The translations under genes were made by a program, and so were the position numbers. From contig CAWGHN010000004.1 of the NCBI GenBank assembly GCA_963822435.1, positions 496,001 through 560,000 of the forward strand: 64,000 nt of DNA. The letters run 5' to 3'. The notes below the pieces were generated by a model. That model made no database searches, was not told where the DNA came from, and saw only the letters and a program-made list of their open reading frames with translations. This DNA comes from JAUYQR01 sp963822435 (GTDB lineage Bacteria; Pseudomonadota; Alphaproteobacteria; Rhodobacterales; Rhodobacteraceae). Positions 16,785 to 24,770 of the stretch are shown piece by piece (within the stretch, counting starts at the first letter, position 1; every line of letters begins with the position of its first letter).

Positions 16785-16806
16785 GGCGTGTCAGGGTGTG
16801 GAACGA

Positions 16807-16829
16807 GGCCGCCGGTTGGCGGCCTTTTT
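16807..16829 (+). terminator. terminator of efp
   Basis: GGCCGCC (16807-16813), loop GGTT, GGCGGCC (16818-16824), then TTTTT. A classical intrinsic terminator 22 bp after the efp stop. Confidence 0.93.
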
Positions 16830-16844
16830 CATGCGCGCCAGATT

Positions 16845-17606
16845 TCAGGCGCGCCAGAGGCGGGCGGTGCCGGCGCGCATCTCGCCCGTGGCCTGATCAA
16901 AGCGCAGGTGAGCGATGGCATGGCCGCCGCTTTGGGTGAAAAGCGTGCCGACGGTCTTTTCGCCGGCGCTGATTTCGCTGCCCGCCGGGGCGGAGCCTTC
17001 GATGCGAACCTGGGCCAAACCTTTGCGCAGATCGGTCTTGTGCTTCATCCGGGCGGTGACTTCCTGACCGACGTAGCAGCCCTTGCGGAAATCGACGCCG
17101 TGCAGCCGTTCGAACCCGGCCTCGAGGATATAGGTGTCGTCGGGAACAAGCTCGATCCCGCTTTCGGGGATCAGATGGGTGACGCGGATCGCGTCCCAGT
17201 CGATGCCGGGGGCGCTGCCTTCGGTGGCGTCATAGGCGCGCCAGCCGAGGGCGGGGTGGCGCGGATCTGGGAAGGCGTCTGCGGGCGGCGTGCCGAGGCC
17301 GCGCCGGACGTGCAGGGGTGAGGGCGCGATCTGCACATCGGCGCGCAGGCGATACATCGTCAGGCGCCTTAGCGTGGCCGGGGCGAGGGCTGTGGCGATG
17401 TCGATCAGCACCGGGCCGTCAGCCGGGCGGATGACGAAGAAATCCGCCAGATACTTGCCCTGCGGCGTCAGGAGAGCTGCCCAGACGATGCCGGGGGCCG
17501 CCTCGAGCGGGCGGATGTCATTGGACACGAGGCCTTGCAGGAAGTGCAGGGCATCGCTGCCGGTCACGGTCCAGAGGGTGCGGTCGGGTGCGGCTTCGCC
17601 TGTCAT
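16845..17606 (-). CDS. ygfZ: YgfZ/GcvT folate-binding protein
   Basis: A 253-residue tetrahydrofolate-binding protein related to the glycine cleavage T protein, involved in maintenance of iron-sulfur enzymes. The diagnostic motif KGCYVGQEVTAR is present near residue 180, and the N-terminal FLQGLVSNDI is typical. ATG at 17604-17606 was chosen as start; the frame stays open further upstream but without family sequence. It lies 40 bp downstream of the ABC exporter gene on the same strand and may be cotranscribed. Confidence 0.9.
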   Translation of the reverse strand: MTGEAAPDRTLWTVTGSDALHFLQGLVSNDIRPLEAAPGIVWAALLTPQGKYLADFFVIRPADGPVLIDIATALAPATLRRLTMYRLRADVQIAPSPLHVRRGLGTPPADAFPDPRHPALGWRAYDATEGSAPGIDWDAIRVTHLIPESGIELVPDDTYILEAGFERLHGVDFRKGCYVGQEVTARMKHKTDLRKGLAQVRIEGSAPAGSEISAGEKTVGTLFTQSGGHAIAHLRFDQATGEMRAGTARLWRA

Positions 17607-17646
17607 GCGGCAACATATAAGGCGCGTGGCGGGGGGAAGGAAAGGG

Positions 17647-19398
17647 TCACTCGCGCAGTTGCAGATCGTGAAGCTGCGCGTAAAGGCCGCCCTTGGCCAG
17701 AAGGTCGGCATGGGCGCCTTCCTCCGCGACGCGGCCCTGGTCCAGAACGATGATCTTGTGGGCATCCTTGACCGTGGACAGACGGTGCGCAATGACGAGG
17801 GTGGTGCGCCCGGCCTGTGCGCGGGCGAGGGCGGCGGAGACGGCGGCTTCGGTGCGGGTGTCGAGCGCGGAGGTCGCCTCATCCAGCAACAGCACCGGCG
17901 CGTCGGCAAGGAGGGCACGGGCAATCGCGATGCGCTGGCGCTGGCCGCCGGACAGGGCCGAGCCGCGCGGGCCTGCGGGGGTTTCAAGACCCAGCGGCAG
18001 GCTGTCGATGAAGCTGGACACCTCGGCGTCCACGAGGGCCGTGGCGAGGCGGTCGTCGATCAGGTCATCGCGCCCGAGGGTCAGGTTTTCGCGCAGGGTT
18101 TCGTCGAACAGTGCCGCATCCTGCGACACGCTGGCCAGAAGGCCGCGCTGGTCGGGCAGCGTCATCGTGGCGGTGTCGACGCCGCCGATCAGGATGCGGC
18201 CGGACGCGGGTTCGGCAAGCGCCGAGATCAGTTGGAAGATCGTGCTTTTGCCAGCCCCGGAGGCACCGACAAGGGCGGTGACGCGGCCCGCCTCGGCGAT
18301 GAAGCTGACGCCGTTCAGGACCGGGCGGTCGGGGTAGGCGAAGACGACGTTGTCAAAGCGGACCTCGGGCGGGCCGGGCGGCGGAAAGGCGAGGCTGACC
18401 GCCGGGCGGCGGCTTTCGCAGGGCGTGTCGAGGAGGGCGTAGACCCGCTCGAGGCTGGCCGAGGCGATCTGCCAGACGCCGGCCAGTTCGCTGAGGCGGC
18501 GGATCGGCTGGAAGGTCAGCGCCATCGCGGTGAAGAAGGCCATGAATTCGCCGGTGGTGCGAGTGCCTTCGGCGACCTCGCGCCCGCCAAGCATCAGGAC
18601 GGCGAAGAACCCGATGCCGGTGACGATGTCGACAAGGCCGGGCATCATCGCGCGGCCCACGGCGGATTTCACTTCGGCGCGCACGATGCGGTTTACGATG
18701 CTGCTGAACCGGCCGGACTGGTAGTCTTCCATCCGGTTCAGCTTGACCGCCTGGATACCGTGGAAGATCTCGTCCAGCCGGGTGGCGCGCAGGCCGGATT
18801 GTTCGCGCATCTGCATCGTCTTGCGGCGGATATAGCGTTGCAGGCCCATCGCCGGCAGCAGCAGGAGCGGGGTGCCGATCATCGCGGCCAGCGTCCACCA
18901 CGGGTCGATGTTGAGGGCCACCGCAAAGAGGCTGACAAGCGCCACGACATCGCGCCCGACGCCGGTGATGACCATCGTCGCGGCGCCCTGCGCGGCCATC
19001 GTGTCGCCTTGCACCCGGTCGATCAGGCTGCCCGGCGAGTGGGTCTGGAAGAACGAGGCATCAAGCGTCAGAAGATGACGCACGAGATCGGTCTGCATCG
19101 CGGCGGCGGCGTTCTGGTTGACCTTGGTCAAGAGCCAGCGACCGGTGACCGAGGTGATCGCGCGGGTGACAAAGAGCCCGAGGATCGCGGCCCCGACGCC
19201 AAGGAGTGCGGCCTGCCCGCCTGGGGCGAAAACCGTGTCGAACAGGGGCTCGATCATGTAGCTGAGCAGGCCGAGCGTGGAGCCTTCGACCATCATCAGA
19301 AAGAACGCCACCAGCATCAGCGGCAGGTAGGGGCGCAGATACGTCCGCCAGAAGCGGGCCAGAAGATCGCGCGAACGGTAGGTGCTGGCGGGTTGCAA
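17647..19398 (-). CDS. MsbA-like ABC exporter (fused membrane and ATPase domains)
   Basis: A lipid-exporter-type half transporter. Six predicted membrane segments are followed by a complete ATPase: Walker A GASGAGKST near residue 376, signature LSGGQRQRIAIARALL near 478, and Walker B VLLLDEATSALD. Family members begin about 12 residues before RDLLARFWRTYLRPY, which points to TTG 19398 (583 residues) with a weak AAAGG upstream. The only in-frame ATG is at 19626 and would read through an intergenic repeat array. Likely substrate is lipid A or another lipid, by family only. Confidence 0.85.
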   Translation of the reverse strand: MQPASTYRSRDLLARFWRTYLRPYLPLMLVAFFLMMVEGSTLGLLSYMIEPLFDTVFAPGGQAALLGVGAAILGLFVTRAITSVTGRWLLTKVNQNAAAAMQTDLVRHLLTLDASFFQTHSPGSLIDRVQGDTMAAQGAATMVITGVGRDVVALVSLFAVALNIDPWWTLAAMIGTPLLLLPAMGLQRYIRRKTMQMREQSGLRATRLDEIFHGIQAVKLNRMEDYQSGRFSSIVNRIVRAEVKSAVGRAMMPGLVDIVTGIGFFAVLMLGGREVAEGTRTTGEFMAFFTAMALTFQPIRRLSELAGVWQIASASLERVYALLDTPCESRRPAVSLAFPPPGPPEVRFDNVVFAYPDRPVLNGVSFIAEAGRVTALVGASGAGKSTIFQLISALAEPASGRILIGGVDTATMTLPDQRGLLASVSQDAALFDETLRENLTLGRDDLIDDRLATALVDAEVSSFIDSLPLGLETPAGPRGSALSGGQRQRIAIARALLADAPVLLLDEATSALDTRTEAAVSAALARAQAGRTTLVIAHRLSTVKDAHKIIVLDQGRVAEEGAHADLLAKGGLYAQLHDLQLRE

Positions 19399-19516
19399 CG
19401 GGACCGGGCCTTTCTGGCGCTGAGCGCCGGATTTAGCGGCAAAGGCTGCGCGGCTCAAGTCACCGTTGGGTGTGGCGGGGCGGGTGGGCGGCCAGACCAG
19501 GGGCGGGGGAGACCGG

Positions 19517-19560
19517 TCTGGCGAGCGTCTGGCAAACGTCTGGCACCTGTATGGCCCGTG
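19517..19560 (+). repeat. array of four 11-bp units between divergent genes (copy B)
   Basis: Four contiguous 11-bp units: TCTGGCGAGCG, TCTGGCAAACG, TCTGGCACCTG and TATGGCCCGTG. Order and sequence match the array before bchZ (35 of 44 identical; the third units differ at one base). It lies in the 242-bp gap between the divergent ABC exporter and aminotransferase genes, 80 bp before the latter's start and in the same orientation as copy A relative to its downstream gene. Confidence 0.75.
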
Positions 19561-19640
19561 CAGGACATGTCCTGATCGGCGTGCCGTTGACGCGCCCGAC
19601 GGGGCGGCATAGCCATGGCGGGTCAATGATGGAGTATCGC

Positions 19641-20843
19641 ATGAGCCTCGCCCACGGCCGCCCTTACCTTGCCATTCCCGGCCCCTCGACCATGCCCGAC
19701 CGGGTATTGCAGGCGATGCACCGCGGGTCGCCGAATATCTACGAGGGCGGGTTGATCGAGTTGGTCGCGGGCCTTTGGCCCGATCTGCGGCGCGTGGCGG
19801 GCACGGCGGCGCATGTGGCGATGTACATCGGCAACGGTCATGCGGCGTGGGAGGCAGCGAACGCCAACCTGTTCAGCCGGGGCGACAAGGCGCTGGTGCT
19901 GGCGGTGGGGCAGTTCGGCCTGTCGTGGGCCAACAGTGCCCGCGCGATGGGGGTGGACGTCGAGGTGCTGGACTTCGGCAAGGCCGCGGCTCCGGACATG
20001 GGCCGGGTCGAGGCGGCGCTGCGCGCGGACACGGGCCACAAGATCAAGGCGGTGCTGACGACGCAGGTGGATACCGCGAGTTCGGTCAAGACCGACATTC
20101 CGGCCCTGCGCGCAGCGATGGACGCGGCGGGGCATCCCGCGCTGTTGGCAGTGGATTGCATCGCCTCGCTTGGGTGCGACGAATACCGGATGGACGAGTG
20201 GGGCGTCGATGTCACGGTGGCCGCCAGCCAGAAGGGCCTGATGACGCCGCCCGGCCTGGCCTTCGTGTGGTTTTCAGAAGCCGCACGGCTGCGCTGCAAG
20301 GGCGGCGATCTGACGACGCCCTATTGGGCCTGGGGCCCACGGGCGGAGCCGGTGGAGTTCTGGCAATACTGGGACGGCACGGCGCCGACGCATCATCTTT
20401 ATGGGCTGCGCGAGGCGCTGGACATGATCAACGAGGAAGGTCTGGCGCAGGTCTGGCACCGGCACCGGGTGCTGGCGGGCGCGGTCTGGGCCGCCTTTGA
20501 CGCCTGGGGCGCGGGCAACCCGGCGATGGCGATGAACGTGGCCGACCCGGGCGCGCGGGGCTGGTCGGTGACGGCGGCCCGGATGGGCGCGCCACACGCG
20601 ACGCGGCTTAGGACGTGGACGGAAAAGCAGGCAGGTGTGACGCTGGGCATCGGGCTGGGCATGGCGTCGTCGGACGACCCGGCTTATCACGGCTTTCTGC
20701 GGGTGGCGCACATGGGCCATGTCAACGCGCACATGACGCTGGGCGCGCTGGCGGTGATGGAGGCCGGGATGGTCGCGCTGGACATCCCGCACGGGCAGGG
20801 CGCCTTGGCGGCGGCAGCGAAGGTGGTTGCGGCGGGGGCCTGA
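19641..20843 (+). CDS. class V pyridoxal-phosphate aminotransferase (serine-glyoxylate type)
   Basis: A 400-residue fold type I aminotransferase of the serine-glyoxylate/alanine-glyoxylate group. The N-terminus LAIPGPSTMPDRVLQAMHRG and the catalytic lysine in VAASQKGLMTPPG (about residue 197) are typical. It would move an amino group from serine or a similar amino acid to glyoxylate or pyruvate. ATG 19641 was preferred over earlier in-frame starts because of GGAG at 19631 and the homologous start. Substrate choice cannot be read from sequence. Confidence 0.83.
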   Translation: MSLAHGRPYLAIPGPSTMPDRVLQAMHRGSPNIYEGGLIELVAGLWPDLRRVAGTAAHVAMYIGNGHAAWEAANANLFSRGDKALVLAVGQFGLSWANSARAMGVDVEVLDFGKAAAPDMGRVEAALRADTGHKIKAVLTTQVDTASSVKTDIPALRAAMDAAGHPALLAVDCIASLGCDEYRMDEWGVDVTVAASQKGLMTPPGLAFVWFSEAARLRCKGGDLTTPYWAWGPRAEPVEFWQYWDGTAPTHHLYGLREALDMINEEGLAQVWHRHRVLAGAVWAAFDAWGAGNPAMAMNVADPGARGWSVTAARMGAPHATRLRTWTEKQAGVTLGIGLGMASSDDPAYHGFLRVAHMGHVNAHMTLGALAVMEAGMVALDIPHGQGALAAAAKVVAAGA

Positions 20844-20930
20844 GGCCGGAGCGGTTCGGCCGGCAACAGGGCCTGCCGCGAACGGTGGCGGACGGTGCGA
20901 TGCCAAGGCGGCCGGTCGTGGGGCAGGCCG

Positions 20931-20982
20931 CCGGGGGTTTCACACCCCCGGACCCCCGTGGGATATTTTTGCAAAGAGGAAG
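20931..20982 (+). repeat. dispersed hairpin element, copy 1
   Basis: CCGGGGG, loop TTTCACA and CCCCCGG (20931-20951), followed by ACCCCCGTGGGATATTTTTG and CAAAGAGGAAG. The same hairpin-plus-tail occurs at 43293 and 60189, and the tail with a different hairpin at 31752. Here it follows the aminotransferase and faces the end of a convergent gene, so it could terminate transcription (GC stem, then ATATTTTT). Confidence 0.85.
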
Positions 20983-20994
20983 ATCAGATTTGAC

Positions 20995-21945
20995 TCATGT
21001 CCGCGGCGGGGGGTCGTCCTCGAGGTGGATTCGGATGATGTCGTCGAAGGTTGGTTCGGCATGGAAACCGAGGGCGCGGGCGCGGGTCGCCTCGAACGCC
21101 TCGGCCCAGGGTTCGACGATGGCGGCGATGGCGGGGTCGGGGGCATAGGTGATGAGGTCGACGGCCTTTTGCCCGGCGACGCGGCGCAGCGCCTCGATCA
21201 TCTCGGCCACCGAGGCGGAGAGGCCGGGCATGGTGAGGGCGCGGTCGGGGCCGATGTCGGCCGGAGTGAGGCTGGCCGCGCGCAGGAAGGAGCGGGTGGC
21301 GGCGCGGGGGCTGGCGAACCAGTGGCGCAAGGTGTCGCGCACCGGAAGCGTGGCGGGAAGCCCAGCGAGCGGTTCGCGCAGGATCGAGGAGTAAAAGCCC
21401 GAGGCGGCGCGGTTCGGAGTGCCGGGGCGGATGCAGATCGTGGGCAGGCGGAGCGCGATGCCGTCGAACACGCCGCGGCGGCTGTAATCGGTGATCAGCA
21501 GTTCCGTCATCGCCTTTTGCGTACCGTAGCTGGTGCGCGGGGTAAGGTGGAAGTCGTCGGGGATCACCGGCGGGAACGGTGCGCCGTAGACCGCGAGCGA
21601 GGAGGCGAACACCAGTTTCGGGTGGTAATCCGGGATCGCCGCGATGGCATCGAAGAGCGCGCGTGAGGCATCGAGGTTGGTGGCGTAACCCTTGGCGAAA
21701 TCCGCCTCCGCCTCGCCCGAGACGACGGCGGCGAGGTGGAAGATCAGGTCGGGGCGATGTTTCAGGAGCCTGGCGGGGGCAGCGGGATCGGTGAGGTTGA
21801 GCGCCAGCGTCGTGGCGCCGGGGGCCGGGGACGGCATGACCACATCGACCAGCGTCAGCCGGGTGGCGGGCAGGGCGCCTGCGGTAATCGCGGCGGTCAG
21901 TTTGCGCCCGATCATGCCGGCCGCGCCAAGGATGAGAATGTGCAT
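20995..21945 (-). CDS. denD: NAD-dependent epimerase/dehydratase, D-erythronate dehydrogenase-like
   Basis: A 316-residue extended short-chain dehydrogenase. It starts with the Rossmann motif MHILILGAAGMIGRKL, and has the catalytic SSLAVYG and YGTQK (YxxxK) at about residues 125-150. Length and the RPGTPNRAASGF region fit the DenD group, which oxidises D-erythronate to 2-oxo-tetronate. The usual partner genes (otnK, otnC, otnI) are not in this window, so the substrate is inferred. The start at 21945 matches the Rossmann N-terminus. Confidence 0.72.
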   Translation of the reverse strand: MHILILGAAGMIGRKLTAAITAGALPATRLTLVDVVMPSPAPGATTLALNLTDPAAPARLLKHRPDLIFHLAAVVSGEAEADFAKGYATNLDASRALFDAIAAIPDYHPKLVFASSLAVYGAPFPPVIPDDFHLTPRTSYGTQKAMTELLITDYSRRGVFDGIALRLPTICIRPGTPNRAASGFYSSILREPLAGLPATLPVRDTLRHWFASPRAATRSFLRAASLTPADIGPDRALTMPGLSASVAEMIEALRRVAGQKAVDLITYAPDPAIAAIVEPWAEAFEATRARALGFHAEPTFDDIIRIHLEDDPPPRT

Positions 21946-22002
21946 GGATGGCCCCTTTCGCCGCCCGACAGGATCACGAAAGGGGCGCGCCGCCAAGCGC
22001 GA

Positions 22003-22365
22003 TCAGCCGCCGTTCTTGGCGAGCCAGTCCTGCATCCATTTGATCTCGGCCTCTTGCGCGGCGATGATCTTTTCGGCGAACGCCTTCACCTCGGGGTCTT
22101 GCCCGTGGTCAAGCACGATCTTCGCCATATCGACCGCGCCTTGGTGATGCGGGATCATGCTGCGCAGGAAATCGATGTCGGGGTTGCCGGAATAGTCGAT
22201 CTCCATGTCGCCATGCATTTTCATGTTGGCGTCCATGTAGGCCATCGTGGCGGGGCTTTCCTTGCCCGACATCATATGGCCGGAATGGTCGGTCTCTTGC
22301 GCGGCGAGGGGGAGGGCGAGGGCTGCGGCGGCCAGGCCGGCCAGGATGAAGGTGCGGGGGGTCAT
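22003..22365 (-). CDS. DUF305 family exported protein
   Basis: A 120-residue secreted protein with a signal peptide (MTPRTFILAGLAAAALALPLAAQ). The mature part has His/Met-rich stretches (HSGHMM, ANMKMHGDM) and the DUF305 core FLRSMIPHHQGAVDMAKIV. The family forms helical bundles with metal-binding residues and often accompanies copper resistance genes. AGGAG precedes the start. A MerR-type dyad upstream suggests metal-dependent control. Copper binding is inferred. Confidence 0.85.
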   Translation of the reverse strand: MTPRTFILAGLAAAALALPLAAQETDHSGHMMSGKESPATMAYMDANMKMHGDMEIDYSGNPDIDFLRSMIPHHQGAVDMAKIVLDHGQDPEVKAFAEKIIAAQEAEIKWMQDWLAKNGG

Positions 22366-22403
22366 GCGAATCTCCTGCGTTATGAACCGTGAGACCTTGC
22401 GGG

Positions 22404-22424
22404 CTTCCTACAGTGGGAAGGCAA
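22404..22424 (-). promoter_or_regulatory. possible MerR/CueR-type promoter of the DUF305 gene
   Basis: On the minus strand TTGCCT (22424-22419) overlaps the dyad CTTCC-CACTGTA-GGAAG (22420-22404), which sits where MerR-family activators bind between -35 and -10. CueR sites have this CTTCC...GGAAG form. The expected -10 about 19 bp away (CAAGGT) is poor, as is common for activator-dependent promoters. No MerR regulator gene is in the window. Confidence 0.4.
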
Positions 22425-22557
22425 GTCACCAGCGCGTGAGGCTGCCCGATAATCGGGCATTCTGCGACAGTGGACAGCCATTGTGCGCGGGCAGGCCCTT
22501 CACCCCGGCGGCGGCGGGGCGTATGCTTTGCGTATTCGCAACGAAAACGGCCCCGCA

Positions 22558-23349
22558 ATGTCCTGTCTTGCAAGCCGGCGACCCGTCGTCGGGATCATCG
22601 GCAACAGCTACATGATGAATGACCGCTACCCGGTGCATTCCGGTGGCACGATGAATTCCGCCGCCGTGGCCGAGGTGGCGGGCTGTCTGCCGTTGATCAT
22701 TCCGTCCGACCCGCGCTTTGTCACTGTCGCCGAGCTGTTGGACCTGTGCGACGGGTTTCTTTTGACCGGTGGCCGCCCGAATGTGCACCCGAGCGAATAT
22801 GGCGAGGAAGAGACCCCCGCGCATGGGTCGTTCGACCGGGGGCGGGATGCGGTGACACTGCCTTTGGTGCGCGCCTGCGTGGAACGCGGGCAGCCGTTTC
22901 TGGGCATCTGCCGCGGGTTTCAGGAGGTGAACGTGGCGTTGGGCGGCACGCTGCACCCGGAGATCCGCGATTTGCCGGGGCGGATGAACCACCGGATGCC
23001 GCCCGATGGCACGCTGGAGGAGCAGTTCGCGCTGCGCCATCCGGTCAAGCTTGTGGCGGGCGGCGTGTTCCACCGGCTGTTCGGGGCGGACGAGGTGATG
23101 ACGAACACCCTGCACGGTCAGGGCATCGCGAAGCCTGGCAGCCGGATCGTGATCGACGGCTGGGCGCCGGATGGCACACCCGAAGCGATCTATGTCGACG
23201 GCGCACCTGGGTTTACCCTGTCGGTGCAATGGCACCCGGAGTGGAATGCCAGCGCCGATCCGGTGTCGCGCCCGCTGTTTCAGGCCTTTGGCGCCGCAGC
23301 GGCGGCCTGGGCCGGGCGCAACACGGCGCCCGCCCTGAAACGCGCCTGA
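22558..23349 (+). CDS. gamma-glutamyl-gamma-aminobutyrate hydrolase-like class I amidotransferase
   Basis: A 263-residue enzyme of the peptidase C26 (PuuD-like) family. The N-terminus RRPVVGIIGNSYMMN, the nucleophile cysteine in FLGICRGFQEVNVALGG (about residue 118), and the catalytic His in SVQWHPEW (about 225) are all present, so it should be active. It would cleave a gamma-glutamyl bond in polyamine or similar catabolism. ATG 22558 was chosen because the sequence before it shows no homology. No puu operon partners are adjacent. Confidence 0.82.
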   Translation: MSCLASRRPVVGIIGNSYMMNDRYPVHSGGTMNSAAVAEVAGCLPLIIPSDPRFVTVAELLDLCDGFLLTGGRPNVHPSEYGEEETPAHGSFDRGRDAVTLPLVRACVERGQPFLGICRGFQEVNVALGGTLHPEIRDLPGRMNHRMPPDGTLEEQFALRHPVKLVAGGVFHRLFGADEVMTNTLHGQGIAKPGSRIVIDGWAPDGTPEAIYVDGAPGFTLSVQWHPEWNASADPVSRPLFQAFGAAAAAWAGRNTAPALKRA

Positions 23350-23426
23350 ACAGTTTCCCCTTCTGAAAACTTTCCGCGCGCGGAGCGCAGCGGCGACAAA
23401 CGGCCCCTGGCCACGCCGGCGACCTG

Positions 23427-23449
23427 AAAAACTTGCGGCGGACCGCCGC
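23427..23449 (-). terminator. terminator of the CNNM/CBS gene
   Basis: Read on the minus strand: GCGGCG, loop GTC, CGCCGC (23449-23435), then AAG and TTTTT (23431-23427). It lies 10 bp after the end of the minus-strand gene. Confidence 0.7.
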
Positions 23450-23458
23450 CCTGCACGA

Positions 23459-24757
23459 TCACAGCGGGCGGAGTTTCAGGCGGGTGATGCGGTTTTCGCG
23501 CCGCGCCACCACCTCGATCCGAAAGCCGTGAAAGCGGAAGACCTGTCCTTCGGTCGGGATCATCTGCGCCTCATGGATCACGAGCCCGGCGATGGTGTTG
23601 GCCTCGGTGTCGGGCAGACGCCAGTCGGTTGCGCGGTTGAGGTCGCGGATGGTCATCGCGCCGTCGATCAGAAAGCTGCCATCCTCGGACCGCACCAGAT
23701 GCGAATCCTTCAATACCACGTCGAACTCGTCGGTGATCTCGCCGACGATTTCCTCAAGGATGTCTTCCAGCGTGATCAGGCCCTGCAACGAGCCGTATTC
23801 ATCGACCACCAGCGCGAAATGCGTGCGACGGGCCAGGAATTCGCGCATCTGTTCGTCAAGCGACGTGGTGTCGGGGATGAAGTAGGGTTTCATCGCGACC
23901 TTGACGATGTCGAGCGTCTGGATGCCGGCGGTGGACTCGGCGCCGCGCACCAGACGGTCCACCTCGCGCAAGAGATCCTTGGCGTGCACGACGCCGAGGA
24001 TGTTGTCGTCGCTGCCCCTGAACACCGGCAGGCGGGTGTGGGACGAGGCGAGAACCTGGGTGATGATCTCGTCCGGGGTCTGGGCGGCGTCGATCATCTC
24101 GATCTGGCGGCGGTGGCGCATGATTTCGTCCACCGTGCGGTGGCTGAGGTCAAGCGCGCCAAGCAGGCGGTCGCGGCTGTCTTTTTCCACCGCGCCTTCG
24201 GAATGGCCAAGGGCGATGGCCCCGGCAATTTCCTCGCGCAGCGCCAGCATCTGGCCGCCGTGATCGGCATTGATGCCGAAGAGCCGAAGGATGCCGCGCG
24301 CGCTGGCGCCGGCAAGGCGCACGATTGGTGCGAAGACAGCGACCAGTGGGCGCACCACCAGCGCGGTGCGGGTGGCGACCGTTTCGGGCAGGGTGAGGGC
24401 GAGCGTCTTTGGCAGCACATCCGCCAGCACGAGCAGGGTCGTGGCCACGCCGACGATGGCAACCGCAATGCCCGTGGGGCCAAGGAGGCGAAGGAAGAGC
24501 ATCGTGGCCAGGGCGGTCGCCACGATGCTGATCATGGTTGCCCCCAGGATCAGCGCGCCGATCGTGCGCTCGCGGTCGTCGGTCATGCGCAAGGCGTGAA
24601 GCGCACCGCGTGATCCCTTGTCGGCCAGCGCTTTCAGCTTGCCGCGTGCCGCAGCGGAGAGTGCTGTCGCGGCACCCGCCGCCACCGCCGCGAGAAGCAG
24701 CAGAACGATCAGTACGGCAAGGCTTGCCCAGAAAACAGTGTCGAAAGCGAGGGTCAT
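23459..24757 (-). CDS. CNNM/CBS-domain membrane protein (HlyC/CorC family)
   Basis: A 432-residue membrane protein. The N-terminal third is a CNNM (DUF21) domain with about four membrane helices (WASLAVLIVLLLLAAVAAG, then IGALILGATMISIVATALA and VLADVLPKTLALTLPE). A pair of CBS domains follows around residues 205-330 (HTRLPVFRGSDDNILGVVHA, then EYGSLQGLITLEDILEEIVG), and a CorC_HlyC transporter-associated domain ends the protein. The family is linked to magnesium or cobalt efflux; the hemolysin name is historical. It lies 13 bp after xerD. Confidence 0.88.
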   Translation of the reverse strand: MTLAFDTVFWASLAVLIVLLLLAAVAAGAATALSAAARGKLKALADKGSRGALHALRMTDDRERTIGALILGATMISIVATALATMLFLRLLGPTGIAVAIVGVATTLLVLADVLPKTLALTLPETVATRTALVVRPLVAVFAPIVRLAGASARGILRLFGINADHGGQMLALREEIAGAIALGHSEGAVEKDSRDRLLGALDLSHRTVDEIMRHRRQIEMIDAAQTPDEIITQVLASSHTRLPVFRGSDDNILGVVHAKDLLREVDRLVRGAESTAGIQTLDIVKVAMKPYFIPDTTSLDEQMREFLARRTHFALVVDEYGSLQGLITLEDILEEIVGEITDEFDVVLKDSHLVRSEDGSFLIDGAMTIRDLNRATDWRLPDTEANTIAGLVIHEAQMIPTEGQVFRFHGFRIEVVARRENRITRLKLRPL

Positions 24758-24770
24758 GGCGCGGTGATCG

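Noticed and set aside
17290..19575. A 761-codon plus-strand open frame
   Set aside because: Antisense to ygfZ and the ABC exporter; composition (Gly/Arg/Gln-rich) and lack of domains mark it as a shadow.
20435..20460. Another copy of the 11-bp TCTGGC array in the aminotransferase gene
   Set aside because: Two TCTGGC words occur but are 15 bp apart and inside coding sequence; no third or fourth unit follows.
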